A stretch of 64,000 nt of DNA from Amphiduros pacificus. Taxonomy: Eukaryota; Annelida; Polychaeta; Phyllodocida; Hesionidae. Positions 16,858-46,172 of this stretch are shown in pieces. Made by a program: the position numbers and the translations under genes. How positions within the stretch are numbered: the first letter of the stretch is position 1; every line of letters begins with the position of its first letter. Location of the stretch: contig OX439007.1 in assembly GCA_949316495.1 (NCBI GenBank), positions 16,342,479-16,406,478 on the forward strand. Direction: 5' to 3'. The notes under the pieces are model-generated. The model saw only the letters and a program-made list of their open reading frames with translations, ran no database searches and had not been told where the DNA came from.

Positions 16858-18627
16858 TCAAGAGTTCAAATTCAAGTCAAAGTCCAGGTGTATTGTCATG
16901 TCATGCAACATGAGGTAATTCTTGATCCTTGTTGGCACAGGCAGGTTTTGCATGCTCTTCATAGGCAAGGAATGTTCAACAAAATATTGACGCAGATATG
17001 TACGGCATTGTGTAAATAGGTCCACAGGTTCTGAGCCTTGCCTCATAAACCATTCGTGGAAAACAGGTTCTTCACAAAATGGGAAAGGAAGATCATTTTT
17101 GTTTTCTTTCAGCTTTTGAAAATAAGGCTCTCTTGTGACATTAAGGCCATTTTTTATCAATAAACTTGCAATCTCCAAGCAGTTGTTGTCAATGGCAAGA
17201 GACAGGGCTGTCTCGCGATCCTCAGTCACCATGTGCATGTCAGCACCATAAAATAACAAGACTTTGGTCATGTCTACAAGATCTTCGCTGACGCTAACAT
17301 GCAGGGGCGTGCATCCATCACAATCACTACGAACATTCACTTTGGCTCCATGGTCGAGTAACACCACAGCCACCTCTGTGCAGTCCATCTCTGTGGCTGA
17401 GTGAAGTGGGTACTTCCCCATATCATTCACGTCGGCGACGGAGCAACCCAAGCGTATAAGTTTGTGAGCAAAGTAGCTGGCGTTGTTACAGTTGCTTACT
17501 GCATACAGAGCTGTGCTGCCATTGCGGTCAGTCTTTTTAACATCCAATCCCCACTGTATACCTTCCTTCAAAAAGTATTTCACAATATCTGGTTTATTTC
17601 TATAAAGTGCATACATCAGCGGTGTCGAACCCAGGTCATTCATTGGATTCAGATTAACCCCATGCTCCACAAGCTTTTTAACTAAAGACAAATTTCCATA
17701 ATTGACACACAGGTGCAGTGGTGCTATTTTACGATTATGCACAACGGTGTGAAAAGATTTTTTCTGAGAACCCATGATGTTGGGATCGGCACCTTTTCCA
17801 AGCAACAGTGTTACAATGTCCGCTCTATTAGCCTCACACGCCAAGAATAATGCAGTCTGGTCTTGATTATTTTGAATATTGGTATTACATGCATTCTCCA
17901 GAAGACACTTAATAGCTTTCATATTTGGGTTATTGAGAATTGCAATATGTAGAGCTGTATTTCCCTCAAACCTTGTCACTTTGTTGATTTCAAGTATGTC
18001 AGGTTCTTCTGAATGTTTACTATCACTGGTCTCATATTTGATCCTGCAGCTATGTATAAGTACTTCAAGTAATGATTCATCCTGCCACTCTGCTGCCAGG
18101 TGAATTGGACATAATCCATTATTATTAGCAAGGTTCACTCTACATGTCTTGCTCATAAGGATGGCTTTTGCAATATCTGAATAATTCAGTTTAATGGCCA
18201 GATGTAAAGCACAGTTGTCATGTTTCCCCCTTTTGTTGACATCACATCCTGCATTTATCAACTTTTCTGTAATCTCGAGATTGCCTTGACTCACTGCCAC
18301 ACACAGAGGTGGGTTGAGAGAAACTGGGTCTATCTTATTGAGGTCACAGTCACGCTCATTCATCACGAGCGAAGCAAGGTCATCGTGACCTTTGCGAATA
18401 GCAAGAGAAAGAGGTGGTTCCCCATCAAAGTCTTTGGCGTTCACATCACATTTTGCCCTTACTAGATACTGGACAATGTCTGGTTGATTGGCTGTGATGG
18501 CAGCACACAATGGGGTACCTTGCATGCCAAACAGATGGTTAATGTTGGCACCGCTGTTAATGAGTAGAGTCACAAGTGCTACATCCCCTGACTTGATGGC
18601 TGCAAATAATTGCTCATTGTCACCCAT
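16858..18627 (-). CDS. Ankyrin repeat and SOCS box protein (ASB-like)
   Basis: A single 589-codon frame. Residues 1 to about 505 are a solenoid of a dozen or more ankyrin repeats, e.g. GNTALHIAILNNPNMKAIK, APLHLCVNYGNLSLVKKLVE and CTPLHVSVSEDLVDMTKVLL. At about 534-576 comes a SOCS-box pattern: DLFTQCRTYLRQYF (BC-box-like, for elongin B/C) and then LPVPTRIKNYLML (Cul5-box-like). ASB proteins use this arrangement as substrate adaptors of Cullin-5 ubiquitin ligases. The substrate cannot be inferred. The start ATG has A at -3 and G at +4. An out-of-frame ATG lies 13 nt upstream. A good acceptor (TTATTTTCAG on the minus strand, ending at 18836) suggests an intron in the 5' UTR. The CDS has no introns, unlike its neighbours, but looks like a functional host gene and not a damaged retrocopy. 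I cannot assign a specific ASB number. Confidence 0.85.
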   Translation of the reverse strand: MGDNEQLFAAIKSGDVALVTLLINSGANINHLFGMQGTPLCAAITANQPDIVQYLVRAKCDVNAKDFDGEPPLSLAIRKGHDDLASLVMNERDCDLNKIDPVSLNPPLCVAVSQGNLEITEKLINAGCDVNKRGKHDNCALHLAIKLNYSDIAKAILMSKTCRVNLANNNGLCPIHLAAEWQDESLLEVLIHSCRIKYETSDSKHSEEPDILEINKVTRFEGNTALHIAILNNPNMKAIKCLLENACNTNIQNNQDQTALFLACEANRADIVTLLLGKGADPNIMGSQKKSFHTVVHNRKIAPLHLCVNYGNLSLVKKLVEHGVNLNPMNDLGSTPLMYALYRNKPDIVKYFLKEGIQWGLDVKKTDRNGSTALYAVSNCNNASYFAHKLIRLGCSVADVNDMGKYPLHSATEMDCTEVAVVLLDHGAKVNVRSDCDGCTPLHVSVSEDLVDMTKVLLFYGADMHMVTEDRETALSLAIDNNCLEIASLLIKNGLNVTREPYFQKLKENKNDLPFPFCEEPVFHEWFMRQGSEPVDLFTQCRTYLRQYFVEHSLPMKSMQNLPVPTRIKNYLMLHDMTIHLDFDLNLNS

Positions 18628-19255
18628 TTTTCCACCATGAATATGTCAAAATTTTACTTAGTTCATGCCAAAAAATTACAATACATGTTCTGCAGTTACT
18701 GCAGATGTGCATACAGAAACTGAGGGATTGCAATCTTCAAGATGTATGCCATTCACTGAGATCCTTATCTTCCATGTGTCACAGCAGTTCTTCAATTTTG
18801 TTTGATCAGCTTTTGGAGTTTTGAGTTTCTTTTCACTGAAAATAAAATAAATAAATACATTTAGGCTAAATTATCGAACTCTTTAGTTCAGAATGACAGG
18901 CCCAATTGATAAGAAACATATGTGCACTGAAAAACGTTCAACTGTTGACTCTATGCAAGAAAAATATACCAAATACTTACAACAGAAACAAAGTGTTTGT
19001 TTCTAGGGGCAGAATGTTCACACTTCACAACTTTTACAATTTCTGCGCACCTTATCCGTTAGGGTGCGCTGTACCCTTACTCGTGTTGCCTCATAACTAT
19101 AATTATAGTGAATCAAACTGTGATCAAATGAAAATATATGCCTTCCAACTTTCAGATAAATATTAATCATAATCTTTATAGCTGAATTAAAAATTTAGAA
19201 TGATAATTTTTAATGCAGAGGAACCTAAAACAGTCATTCTGAAACATCTGCTGTA

Positions 19256-19372
19256 GAAGGCTGTTGATCAAAATGGCGGACATTGAAAATGCCCTGAGCC
19301 GTCTCGAGAAGGCCGGCTCCTGAATTTTGCCCAAATCTCGATATTTAAGTGATAGTTCTTTGAAATTTGTTG
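19256..19372 (+). promoter_or_regulatory. Possible MED14 5' UTR exon with YY1-like site and short upstream ORF
   Basis: AAAATGGCGGAC at 19270-19281 matches the YY1 consensus found just downstream of many animal start sites. A consensus donor (TG|GTAAGT) follows at 19373. The MED14 coding start at 21354 lies in an exon whose acceptor (TTGCAG, 21324-21329) needs an upstream exon, so this is a good candidate. The ATG inside the YY1 word opens a 16-residue frame (MADIENALSRLEKAGS) that ends at 19323. Transcript data are lacking. Confidence 0.4.
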
Positions 19373-19538
19373 GTAAGTTTTTAATATTTATATAAATACA
19401 GACATATAAATATAAATGACAGCATATCAAATGTTAGAAAGAGTAAAATAGTGGGCCTAACCTCGACAATTTGGAGATGCACCGCAGATGCAAGATGTAC
19501 TATTGCTATCATGAAGTCCTCGACCCTCTCGGAATTAT

Positions 19539-20090
19539 GGTCAAAATCACCGCGATAGCAAGTGGGCCGCGTTATTGACTGTCACATTGAATCGCGGTCA
19601 AGCTGCTCAATCTGGACAATTTATCAATGTGCATTACCTACAATTGTAAATTAGAGAATATGTGAGTCTTAAGTTAACTTTGCTTACTCGCGCTGGACCA
19701 GTTACCGCCGATGAAGTAGACCGTGACTGGCAGCGGCTACAAGGGTCCTCTCCAGCTTAGCCGCTGTAATCGGCGGTTATTGGTAGCGATGGAAAACTGG
19801 TCCCTCATGAGTAGAAATGCATTTTATTTACGTTTTGGAAGATTAAATGGCCGCCAAACTTGAATGCGTAGTTCTAATGTTGGGCCTGGGTGAAAAGTGA
19901 GAATATTCACAGAATTATATGCCGAACATGAGGTCTAATAACGGCGGAAAGTAGCTTATCAATATTAAGATTGGCAACTGACGCTTGTAGATAATTTACA
20001 TTGATAAAGTATCCAAATTCAGCCTTTTGACCACTGTTAAATGTGGCAGTTCAATACCGCGGTCCACTTGATATCACGGTTGTTTTGACC
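19539..20090. repeat. Fold-back element with about 108-bp diverged arms
   Basis: Sequence at 19539-19646 pairs in reverse complement with 19983-20090, at roughly 70-80% identity. Matching words include CAAGTGGNCCGCG and TTTATCAATGT. Between the arms, 19685-19813 holds a second, smaller inverted structure (GGACCAGTTACCGCCGATGA against CGGCGGTTATTGGTAG...ACTGGTCC). It lies in the presumed first intron of MED14. It is probably an old long-TIR transposon, with no coding capacity. Confidence 0.6.
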
Positions 20091-20268
20091 AGGTACCGTC
20101 CAACCGTAGTATACTAAGGCCTTAGTAAACTAAGCCATGGGGACTAGATAGGAGTATACAGTTCAGTGATCTTTAACCTATTATCGCTCAAACAAAAGAG
20201 AGTGTCCTTTTTTTTACCACTTCAAGGAGTAATATTTGTGCCTATTTGCTCATTTTAAACTGGGGAAT

Positions 20269-20320
20269 CTGTTTGTATCTGTCGCTGTAATCAGGGATAA
20301 TTGGTAGCGACAGTAAACAG
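20269..20320. repeat. Hairpin related to the 19.7-kb repeat
   Basis: Arms CTGTTTGTATCTGTCGCT and AGCGACAGTAAACAG, with about 19 nt between them. The loop and arm (GCTGTAATC...GATAATTGGTAGCGA) resemble 19757-19803 (GCTGTAATCGGCGGTTATTG), so both belong to one repeat family. Confidence 0.6.
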
Positions 20321-21353
20321 GTCAGGGCACAAGTAAGTATTATAATTCGGCAGTAGCCATGGTGCCCATCATCAAATGTAACTGGCCCAGCATAAATTAA
20401 AATCTAGCTATTTGTCATTTCTCACTGTTAAATGTGCAACATAAAAATCTTGAGAAATTTAGCAATTATTTCATTGCCCAGGGCAAAGTAGGAAATTTTT
20501 AAGAATTTGGATGATGATATTCAGTTATTCTAATGGTGATAAATCATGCATGCCATGAGAGTATTAAAAGGCAATCAAAATGCAAGATGACATGTTTAAC
20601 ACAACATTCAGCTCAAATTCAATTTGTACAGGGAGGTTTGACCCCATTTAAAGTGTCTCAAGTTTCAACTGCAGATTCCTAACATTTTCCTTTCACTGTA
20701 CATATTGAGGACAGCATCAACCCGCAACCTTTCTTGGCGCGTGGGCCCACATGTTGGATGGCGATGGCATAAAGATAAGCTGCAGCCAGACAGAGTGCCA
20801 ATGCTAAACATCATTGAATGATATGCACTGTAGCAGAGTGGTAGTTTGGCAATCAATAACTTAACTATCAAAAAAATTATATTTTCAGCTCTTTAATGCT
20901 AAAATAATATTGCATTAAAACATTGTGTGCTGTAAAATCTTTTGACAAGTAAGAAATGTTATTTGTCCAGATTGGTCAACAATTGAATGTCAGTGACATA
21001 CTTGAAATGAAAAAAAAGGTTTATTAAAAGGTCTGGGAAAGACAAGGCCAGAAATGAACAGATTTTATAGGAAATGAACAGCCTCTCACTAGCTTGGCAT
21101 TGAACTGCAAGCTATATCTTTAATTGGTATTTAAACATGGTCATCAATAACCTGGACCATGTGTTTGGTGACAGCGTTAAACTTAACAAATAGTTGTGGA
21201 ACCCAAGAAAGCTCATCTTGACATTCATATCAGAGTTTCTACAATTGCACATGTATATTGAGCAGCTTAAAACTTAAGAACAAACTTTTATGTATCAATC
21301 AGATAAAAGGATGTTATCATTTATTGCAGGGTGAATAGAAATAGTAGACATAG

Positions 21354-39419
<18,066 letters not shown>

Positions 39420-39446
39420 GCACCGCTCCTATTGATTTGAACAGCC

Positions 39447-39452
39447 AATAAA
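39447..39452 (+). terminator. Likely MED14 poly(A) signal
   Basis: AATAAA 28 bp after the stop of terminal exon B. A second AATAAA at about 40005 could serve a longer 3' UTR. Confidence 0.55.
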
Positions 39453-40725
39453 AAAATTTGAAAAACAATTTGGAGAAATTTTGTACAGGTCTCACTTTGA
39501 AAATCTGAGTCTACAAGAATATTGTCAGTGCTATATATTTTCATGTTATGATTACATTTGGTATCAGTTCATTCTATATCTCCAAATGTACATATGTATC
39601 CGATTCACAGCATGTAGGTTTAGAGCTTGTTAGATTTATTGTACAGGGTTAGCCCATATGTAGGATCATGATGAAAGAAATACAATTTTTTATAATGCAA
39701 CTGTAAATAATCATGGTTTCATAACTGTAGCTGCTTTTTGTATATGATATGATATAATATTGCCATTATGTCAAAAAAAAGTCAAGATATTTATTACCTG
39801 ATACACATGAGCACAATGACTGTCTCACTGAAGTTGAGCTGCATGGCCATTGAATTTACACAAGTATATTTATTTGATAAATAGTATATTTATATAAATA
39901 CATGTATATATGTATAGATATACGCCACTGTATATCTATACATATATATTTATATTTATGATATATACATATATATGTATATGTATAATGTACACGAAGT
40001 ACATCAATAAATGAATTAGGTTCAGTATGAAAATATATATATGAAAATCATGGAGTTTGTTTGAGTTCCCTTTATTAATTGTATGTTAGTAAATTTTTAA
40101 TTTGAAAATTTTAATATAATTGTCCATCTGTCCAATATATAAATGAATTTATATGAAACGGTCAGGGCATCTCTGCTCCTATGGACCTGTGATGGATAAA
40201 TCAAATAGAAATATTTGCATTTGCATGGATACCCATTTCTTGCAATCTTGAGATTTTCCAATACAAAATTGATGCAGGTGTTTGATAAAATGAAGAAACA
40301 TCTTGAATACTTATGCACAGAAATTTGGTCATGTCGGCAAAGTAGTAAGAGTGGTTAAAATTTAGATCACTTGCACAAAAGAGCATTGGATCTGTGCCTT
40401 TCTTGGTTATACAAGTGCAGGATGGAAGGTGGTGGGGTCAACTCCCATTGCTGCCCTGTGTTACTTTCACACTGCTTAAAATGCGTAAAAGTCAACCTGA
40501 TCTGGCAAATTTTCCAGAAAACTACTACCTATCTCCTTTTATTTGGGCTATGAATTGTTCTTTTTACTAGTCGAGGAGATCCCAATAATCAATCTTCCTG
40601 TTCAGTGACTTGAAATAAATCTCCATGCTACTCCCCAAACTCAAACTATCCATCTTATTTATTTCACTACCTTAGAAGCATTCAAAGTGAGCTAGAACCT
40701 CCTTGAAGGAGCTGCATGGCCATTC

Positions 40726-41012
40726 ATGATGTAACGCAGTTGGTTAGAGGGCCAGATTATTAGCACCAGTTCTTCTGTGGTGATCCAAAGGTCATGGGTT
40801 CACTCCCTGACAGTGCCAGGATTGAACTTGTGATACAATTTCACACATGAGCTGAGGCCCATGCCAAAAGATTATCCCGTTATCCTTGTAAATCTGTGAC
40901 CGGGTGGGTTGTCATGTCAAGGACCTGCAACATGACAATTCAGTGAGGCAGTCTGCTACAAGTAGGTCTCATCATGAAATGACTGAAATAATGTTTCAAC
41001 TGATGTAAAACC
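40726..41012 (+). mobile_element. tRNA-derived SINE, older copy
   Basis: Same family as 41616-41914, with about 80% identity by eye. The tRNA-like head is decayed (ACGCAGTTGGTTAGAGGGCC, box B GGGTTCACTCC). The body and the 3' end (GATGTAAAACCCCAAACAAA) are clear. No certain target duplication. Confidence 0.8.
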
Positions 41013-41615
41013 CCAAACAAACTCTTTGGCCCATATTTCATATAGACAGGAGGATCAGATAAACTGTCAAATTCAGTCAGCTTGTGGTAATTCCTTTTGT
41101 ATATTCAAATTTTCTTGCTATTTGATGAAACATCTGCTTGCTTTCTGCAGCCACCTGCAGGTTTGGGGATGGAAAGAATAGACCTGAAGCCCCCCTGAGT
41201 GTTGTTTGAGGCAACTAAAAGTGGGCATCCTGTTTGCCTTTGGATGCAACCCATATCAGTGGAAGACGGGTTCCAAGGAATTCAAGGTATTGCTGGGCAC
41301 AAAAGTGTATCAAAAGTCAATCTACATGTATGCTAGTGTCGTTATTTTTTTTAAAAATCAGTGGCAATCCAAACAGACATGACATGGCCTAACAGTGATA
41401 AAAACCATTAATTTGTGGTAAATAATCGCATCTACCACCAGTAATGTCAACGGAACTTACAGCTCCTGTGCCATGTCCTCCTTTATTTCTATGAAATCTA
41501 ATGTAAATTAATCAGACTTAAATGGTAAAAGCCAACCACCTGATGCCCCTAAACCTGGAGGTAGTAGTGGTCCTGGATCCATGCTTAAATGTCTACCATT
41601 CAACCATCAGAGGCC

Positions 41616-41914
41616 ATGGCCCATGGCGCAGTTGGTTAGAGCGCCAGCTTATTAGCACCAGTTCCTCTGTGGTGATCCAAAGGTCATGGGTTCGAACCCC
41701 GGCCGTGCCAAGATTGAATTCATGATATAATTTCACACATGAGCTGAGGCCCATGCCAAACCCATTGTCCTTGTAAATCTGTGACTGGGTGGGTTGTCAT
41801 GTCCAGGACCTTCGACATGACAATTCAGTGAGGCAGCACTATGTTACAAGTAGGTCTCATCACGAAATGACTGAAATAATGTTGAAAGTGATGTAAAACC
41901 CCAAACAAAATCAG
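41616..41914 (+). mobile_element. tRNA-derived SINE, young copy with 12-bp target duplication
   Basis: The head looks like a tRNA: box A TGGCGCAGTTGG and box B GGTTCGAACCC, spaced as in RNA polymerase III internal promoters. A unique body follows, and a 3' end GATGTAAAACCCCAAACAAA that resembles tails shared by SINEs and LINEs in molluscs and other invertebrates. The perfect duplication CCATCAGAGGCC lies at 41604-41615 and 41915-41926. It is too altered past the D-arm to be a working tRNA gene. Confidence 0.9.
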
Positions 41915-42107
41915 CCATCAGAGGCCCAGGTAAGAATTATCATTCAAGCCATAAAATATGTTATGCAGAAGTAGTATTAACACATATTTGAATTGGACAG
42001 TTACTAAACACATGGTTACCGGTATATGTTATAAGGTGAAGATCAGCCTGAATGTGTTTCCTGTCAAAGTGCTGTGACAGTCAAGCACCTCATGCTTGAC
42101 TGTGTTC

Positions 42108-42494
42108 AATTTGATATTAGACATCAATTTTGAGGCTAAATGTTTAAAATATTTATATGACAGATACCACCTTAGACATCAATATTCTCTGAAACTTTAA
42201 CTCAACATGACGTTTCACACACCAGGATTTGAATTGAATGATAAGTATAAAACATACAATAAACTATTATAATAGCAGATACTGATAAACAAAAAATCAC
42301 AAGTAAACGTCACACTTAAAAAAGACCTGGATTCATGGTGAATGTGGTGTCTTAAGTAAATACCAAGCTGGCAATTAAGTCAGCCAAACACGACTCCTAC
42401 CTTAAAAAACAATAAAATAGACCAATGTCAATTCAACTGTGTCATTTAAATATTTTAAACATTTAGCCTCAAAATTGATGTCTAATATCAAATT
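42108..42494. repeat. Near-perfect 55-bp inverted repeat 277 bp apart
   Basis: 42108-42162 and 42440-42494 are reverse complements with a single mismatch (core GACATCAATTTTGAGGCTAA). Just left of it, CAGTCAAGCACCTCATGCTTGACTG-like arms (42077-42101) form a small hairpin. It is either a recent MITE with long ends or an inverted duplication. No target duplication found. Confidence 0.8.
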
Positions 42495-45107
42495 CAATTT
42501 TAAGATTTTCAACATTTAAATAACATTTCAATCAAACCAGAATTTACAACATTATGACATGTTAGATAAAAATTGCAGATCATTGCAGCTTGAGTTACAC
42601 ATGCGTTAAATCCCGTACGATGATGTTATTCTGAGTTGCAACAATTGATCATATTTTATGGGGGTTGTAAGATGAGTTTAAAAGTTGGTTTGTGTTTCCA
42701 TGGCAACTGATATATTTATTTTCTTTGAATTCCAGTGTATTTACCCATCTGTGATCATGTAAATATGTAATTTTTATCAGAAAGTCCCTTTTTAAAGATG
42801 TGTGGAAACATCGGTCTTCTGTAACAATGTATTTCTGACAGTTCAGGATTATAAGAAATATGGGTAATAATATCTTATACATAGAATATACAAGAACATT
42901 TTTACTTGAATACCATTTTATTGATCATTTTTTTACCTTTGCATCCCCAGGTACAATCATACATTCCACACACAATCACCTTGATAACAATATAAATCAT
43001 TTCCAACATTTAATGTATATGGTCAACATAACTAGTATAATAATAATAATGATAATAATAAATTATACATAATCACTATTTCTAAAATATATATTATGAG
43101 CAACAGATTTTTTCAACCCATTTAATTGTATTTTTAGGAATTGCAAATGTAAGTACAACATAGGTGTATTAGGCCAAAGCAAATTCATTTCTGGTTTCGG
43201 TTTGTTTGGCAAGTATCTGCTGACGCTTGGGAAAAAGAAATACTTTTGAATATTGCTTATCAATTCATTCATTTAAGATTTGTCTGATATGATGCAAAAA
43301 TAAAAAGGTAGTCATTTTACTTCATATTTTATTTTATCAATACTACATAAGCACTTATGTAATATTGATGTTATCCTGGCTTGACGAAACCCATCTGCTT
43401 TTAAATTTTTACTTTCAGCAGACTATTGCACTTGGTCCAAATTGTGATGTCATATTCCAATAATATACACATTTCTGTCTTAATTAAGTACACAAATGTG
43501 ATCCCTGTAACCCTCACTCTCACATCCCATGGGGATATAGGCACGTGACTGGCAGTGCCACCTGTGAGGTTCGAAAAACACCTCATTCCATCATTAATGG
43601 CACATGTACCTTTTTTGTGCCACTTTAAGTTAAAAATTTACTTGGCCAATGTCATATTTATATTCTATTTTACTTGGCCACTTCCATGCTCATGTTCTAT
43701 TTTACTAAGCCGCTGCCATATTTATAAATATCTATCACTTTCAACCATGCCACGCCTCATTTTGTACATATTTCTCAACATAATGATATATGTACATATG
43801 AGTATTTACCCTTTATATAATATGCTAAAAACAAAGCTTGTGTCATTTTTAAATACAATTTCCATTTTCAAGTTTTTACATCTGGTACGAATAAATTGTT
43901 TTATATGAAACATGCTGATAAATCACACTGTACATCTCCCAGATATAAAACCTTCACAGTGTAATTAATGTTCATTCATTTGCCCAAAGATCTATTTGAT
44001 CAATACATGACTGAATAAGATCATGCAAGGGTAAACAACAAAACTCACTTTCTATTGGATTCCAATGTAGTTTTGTTCACCCAGGCATGACAAAATATGG
44101 CTGTAAAATCAACCTCATTTGGCCATGTTTTGTTTAACCAAATAGATGATTTGGCACCATTGTTTGTAAACTGTTTATGAAATACATAGCAGTGATATCT
44201 ATCAGTAATTATTTACAATGAGTCAATTGTTTTCTGGACAACATCTAGGATTTTATGTTTGGTATGCCGTACACAAGTCTTGTACCAATAGTTGGTTTCT
44301 CATTCACAGAAAGAAACCGATTTACCAATAAATTAAATATATTTGGAACACATCTGTCATTTGGATATACTGTAATATTCTTATTACAAGTAACAATCCT
44401 TGTTGAATTATTATAACACTTTTTGTAGAAATAAATGTCATTGTCATTGCCACAATAATCACTGGAGTGTGTTGAGTATAGGAACATGCACATAATTATC
44501 TGAAGCAATACCCACACTTTGGTACTGCCATGATATGAATCATTTGCAATATATATATATTTCTTTTTTTTTTTACAAATATTTGCTCCTTTTTTTCGTT
44601 ACATACATCTGACAAATATCTTTCAAAATACAATGTTCACATACCACTCAAAGTATATTCATTAATTATTCCATGGCAACGGTATTTACTCTTTTTTTTC
44701 TTTTTTTTTTAAATAACAAACCATTTATTTTGCCTTATGTACAAAGCTGTTTGCCCCTTTTATTGAAGGTATGGGAACATAATTAGTGTATTCATAAATA
44801 TGTGTCCAAAAGTAGTGCTGTACACGCCATTATATATGCCATTGCTATATACAATTCTTATTGAGGAATTAAATCTGCCATATCAGTTAATGCTGAAACT
44901 GGGAAGCATTTATAAACTTCTAAAACAAAAGAGTGAAGGAAATATTTTTTTTCTGAAATCATAAGGACACTCAAACCTTGATCTTGCATACAACTACACA
45001 AAACAAAGAATTATTCTCAAAGAGTAGCCTGTTATTATGACGTCACAATGGTAGAATGATGTCACAATGGCTAATATCTGGAATGTACTGCGGAATGAGT
45101 AATTTAA
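42495..45107. other. Intergenic stretch without recognised features
   Basis: AT-rich sequence. Short open frames are not supported by splice sites, domain patterns or codon character. Confidence 0.6.
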
Positions 45108-45394
45108 GCTGTGTTTCCATATGTGCAGTCCATCATGCAGCACGTCAATTTTTTTCGCACGCCACACTGAACAAATATTGCTATCTGTAATGACATCCAT
45201 AAGCAAATTGACGCTTAGTTTTCGCATAGGATAGCAAATCTGATGCATAGAGTGACGCATAGGTTTCTCATAGGTTGCAAGTCTAATTTTGGTGCCAAGT
45301 TTGACAGTGAAAACATCACAAAACGGACACATACATGTGAACATGACGCTCTGCATGAGGCACTGCATTACAGACTGTACACATGGAAACAGTC
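45108..45394. mobile_element. Degenerate MITE, about 287 bp
   Basis: GCTGTGTTTCCATATGTGCA (45108-) is matched by the reverse complement of the right end (CTGTTTCCATGTGTACAGTC, to 45394), with about 75-80% identity over about 35 bp. Internal inverted words around ATGCATAGAGTGACGCAT. A 124-codon minus-strand frame crosses it and extends beyond; it looks fortuitous. Confidence 0.55.
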
Positions 45395-45862
45395 TTACTC
45401 AGCTTCAATTTGTTAACAAAAATTTGCCTTTTTGCCATTTGAGACCAACAGACCAAAACATATTTGTTTTTTTTATTAATGTTTGCAATGAGGATAATGT
45501 TTTAATATATCAAAATAGAAATATGATTTCAGTACATTTGATTCCATTGTCGCAAATATATACTGGGAAGAAATATCATTTCACAAAAATACATTAAATA
45601 CCCAGAACAGAAAAGGCTTTGACGTGGTCACTTTATACTGCCAACATTTCCATATAAGATATATGTTCCTGGATTTTACATTTGAGAAAAAAAAACATTC
45701 AAATACATGCAGTACGAGTGGCTACAATACCGTTTCTTAAATTATTTGAGTAAGTAGCAGACAAACAGAATAATAGTGAGCCTAAATCCTGGACTGACCT
45801 GGATAAATCACAATACAGTATCAAAATTAATTATAGTATACTGGCTAAAGTATGCTGCTTAA

Positions 45863-46168
45863 CCCCTAACAGACTAGCCTATCTAAATTTTGTTGATTGG
45901 CAGGACTAACCAATTTTTTTCTGGACTAGTGTATCTACATACTAAATTTATAAAATTTATAACCATGGTTATTCAATATCCTTAATGAAGTGGGGTTGAA
46001 AGTTCATGATCCAGTCAGTCTGACGTCATTATCATGATTACATTGTAACAAGTTGCAGCCTTTCAGAATGTTACAAATGACGTCATCAAGCCAGAATAAT
46101 GGGGACGTCAACGTCCTGCCCGTCCGTTACCAGTGGTGGACGTTGCCGTCCTTCCCGTCCGTTAGGGG
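45863..46168. mobile_element. 306-bp piggyBac-type MITE with TTAA target sites
   Basis: Ends CCCCTAACAGAC and the reverse complement of CCCCTAACGGAC. It is flanked on both sides by TTAA (45859-45862, 46169-46172), the hallmark of piggyBac insertion. The inside contains TGACGTCA-like words and inverted GGACG motifs. No transposase. Confidence 0.8.
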
Positions 46169-46172
46169 TTAA

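Noticed and set aside
41618-41693. Possible tRNA gene
   Set aside because: Box A and box B are present, but the anticodon arm does not fold properly and the sequence continues into a SINE body with target duplications.
44994-45368. 124-codon minus-strand frame
   Set aside because: It overlaps a degenerate inverted-repeat element and shows no family resemblance.
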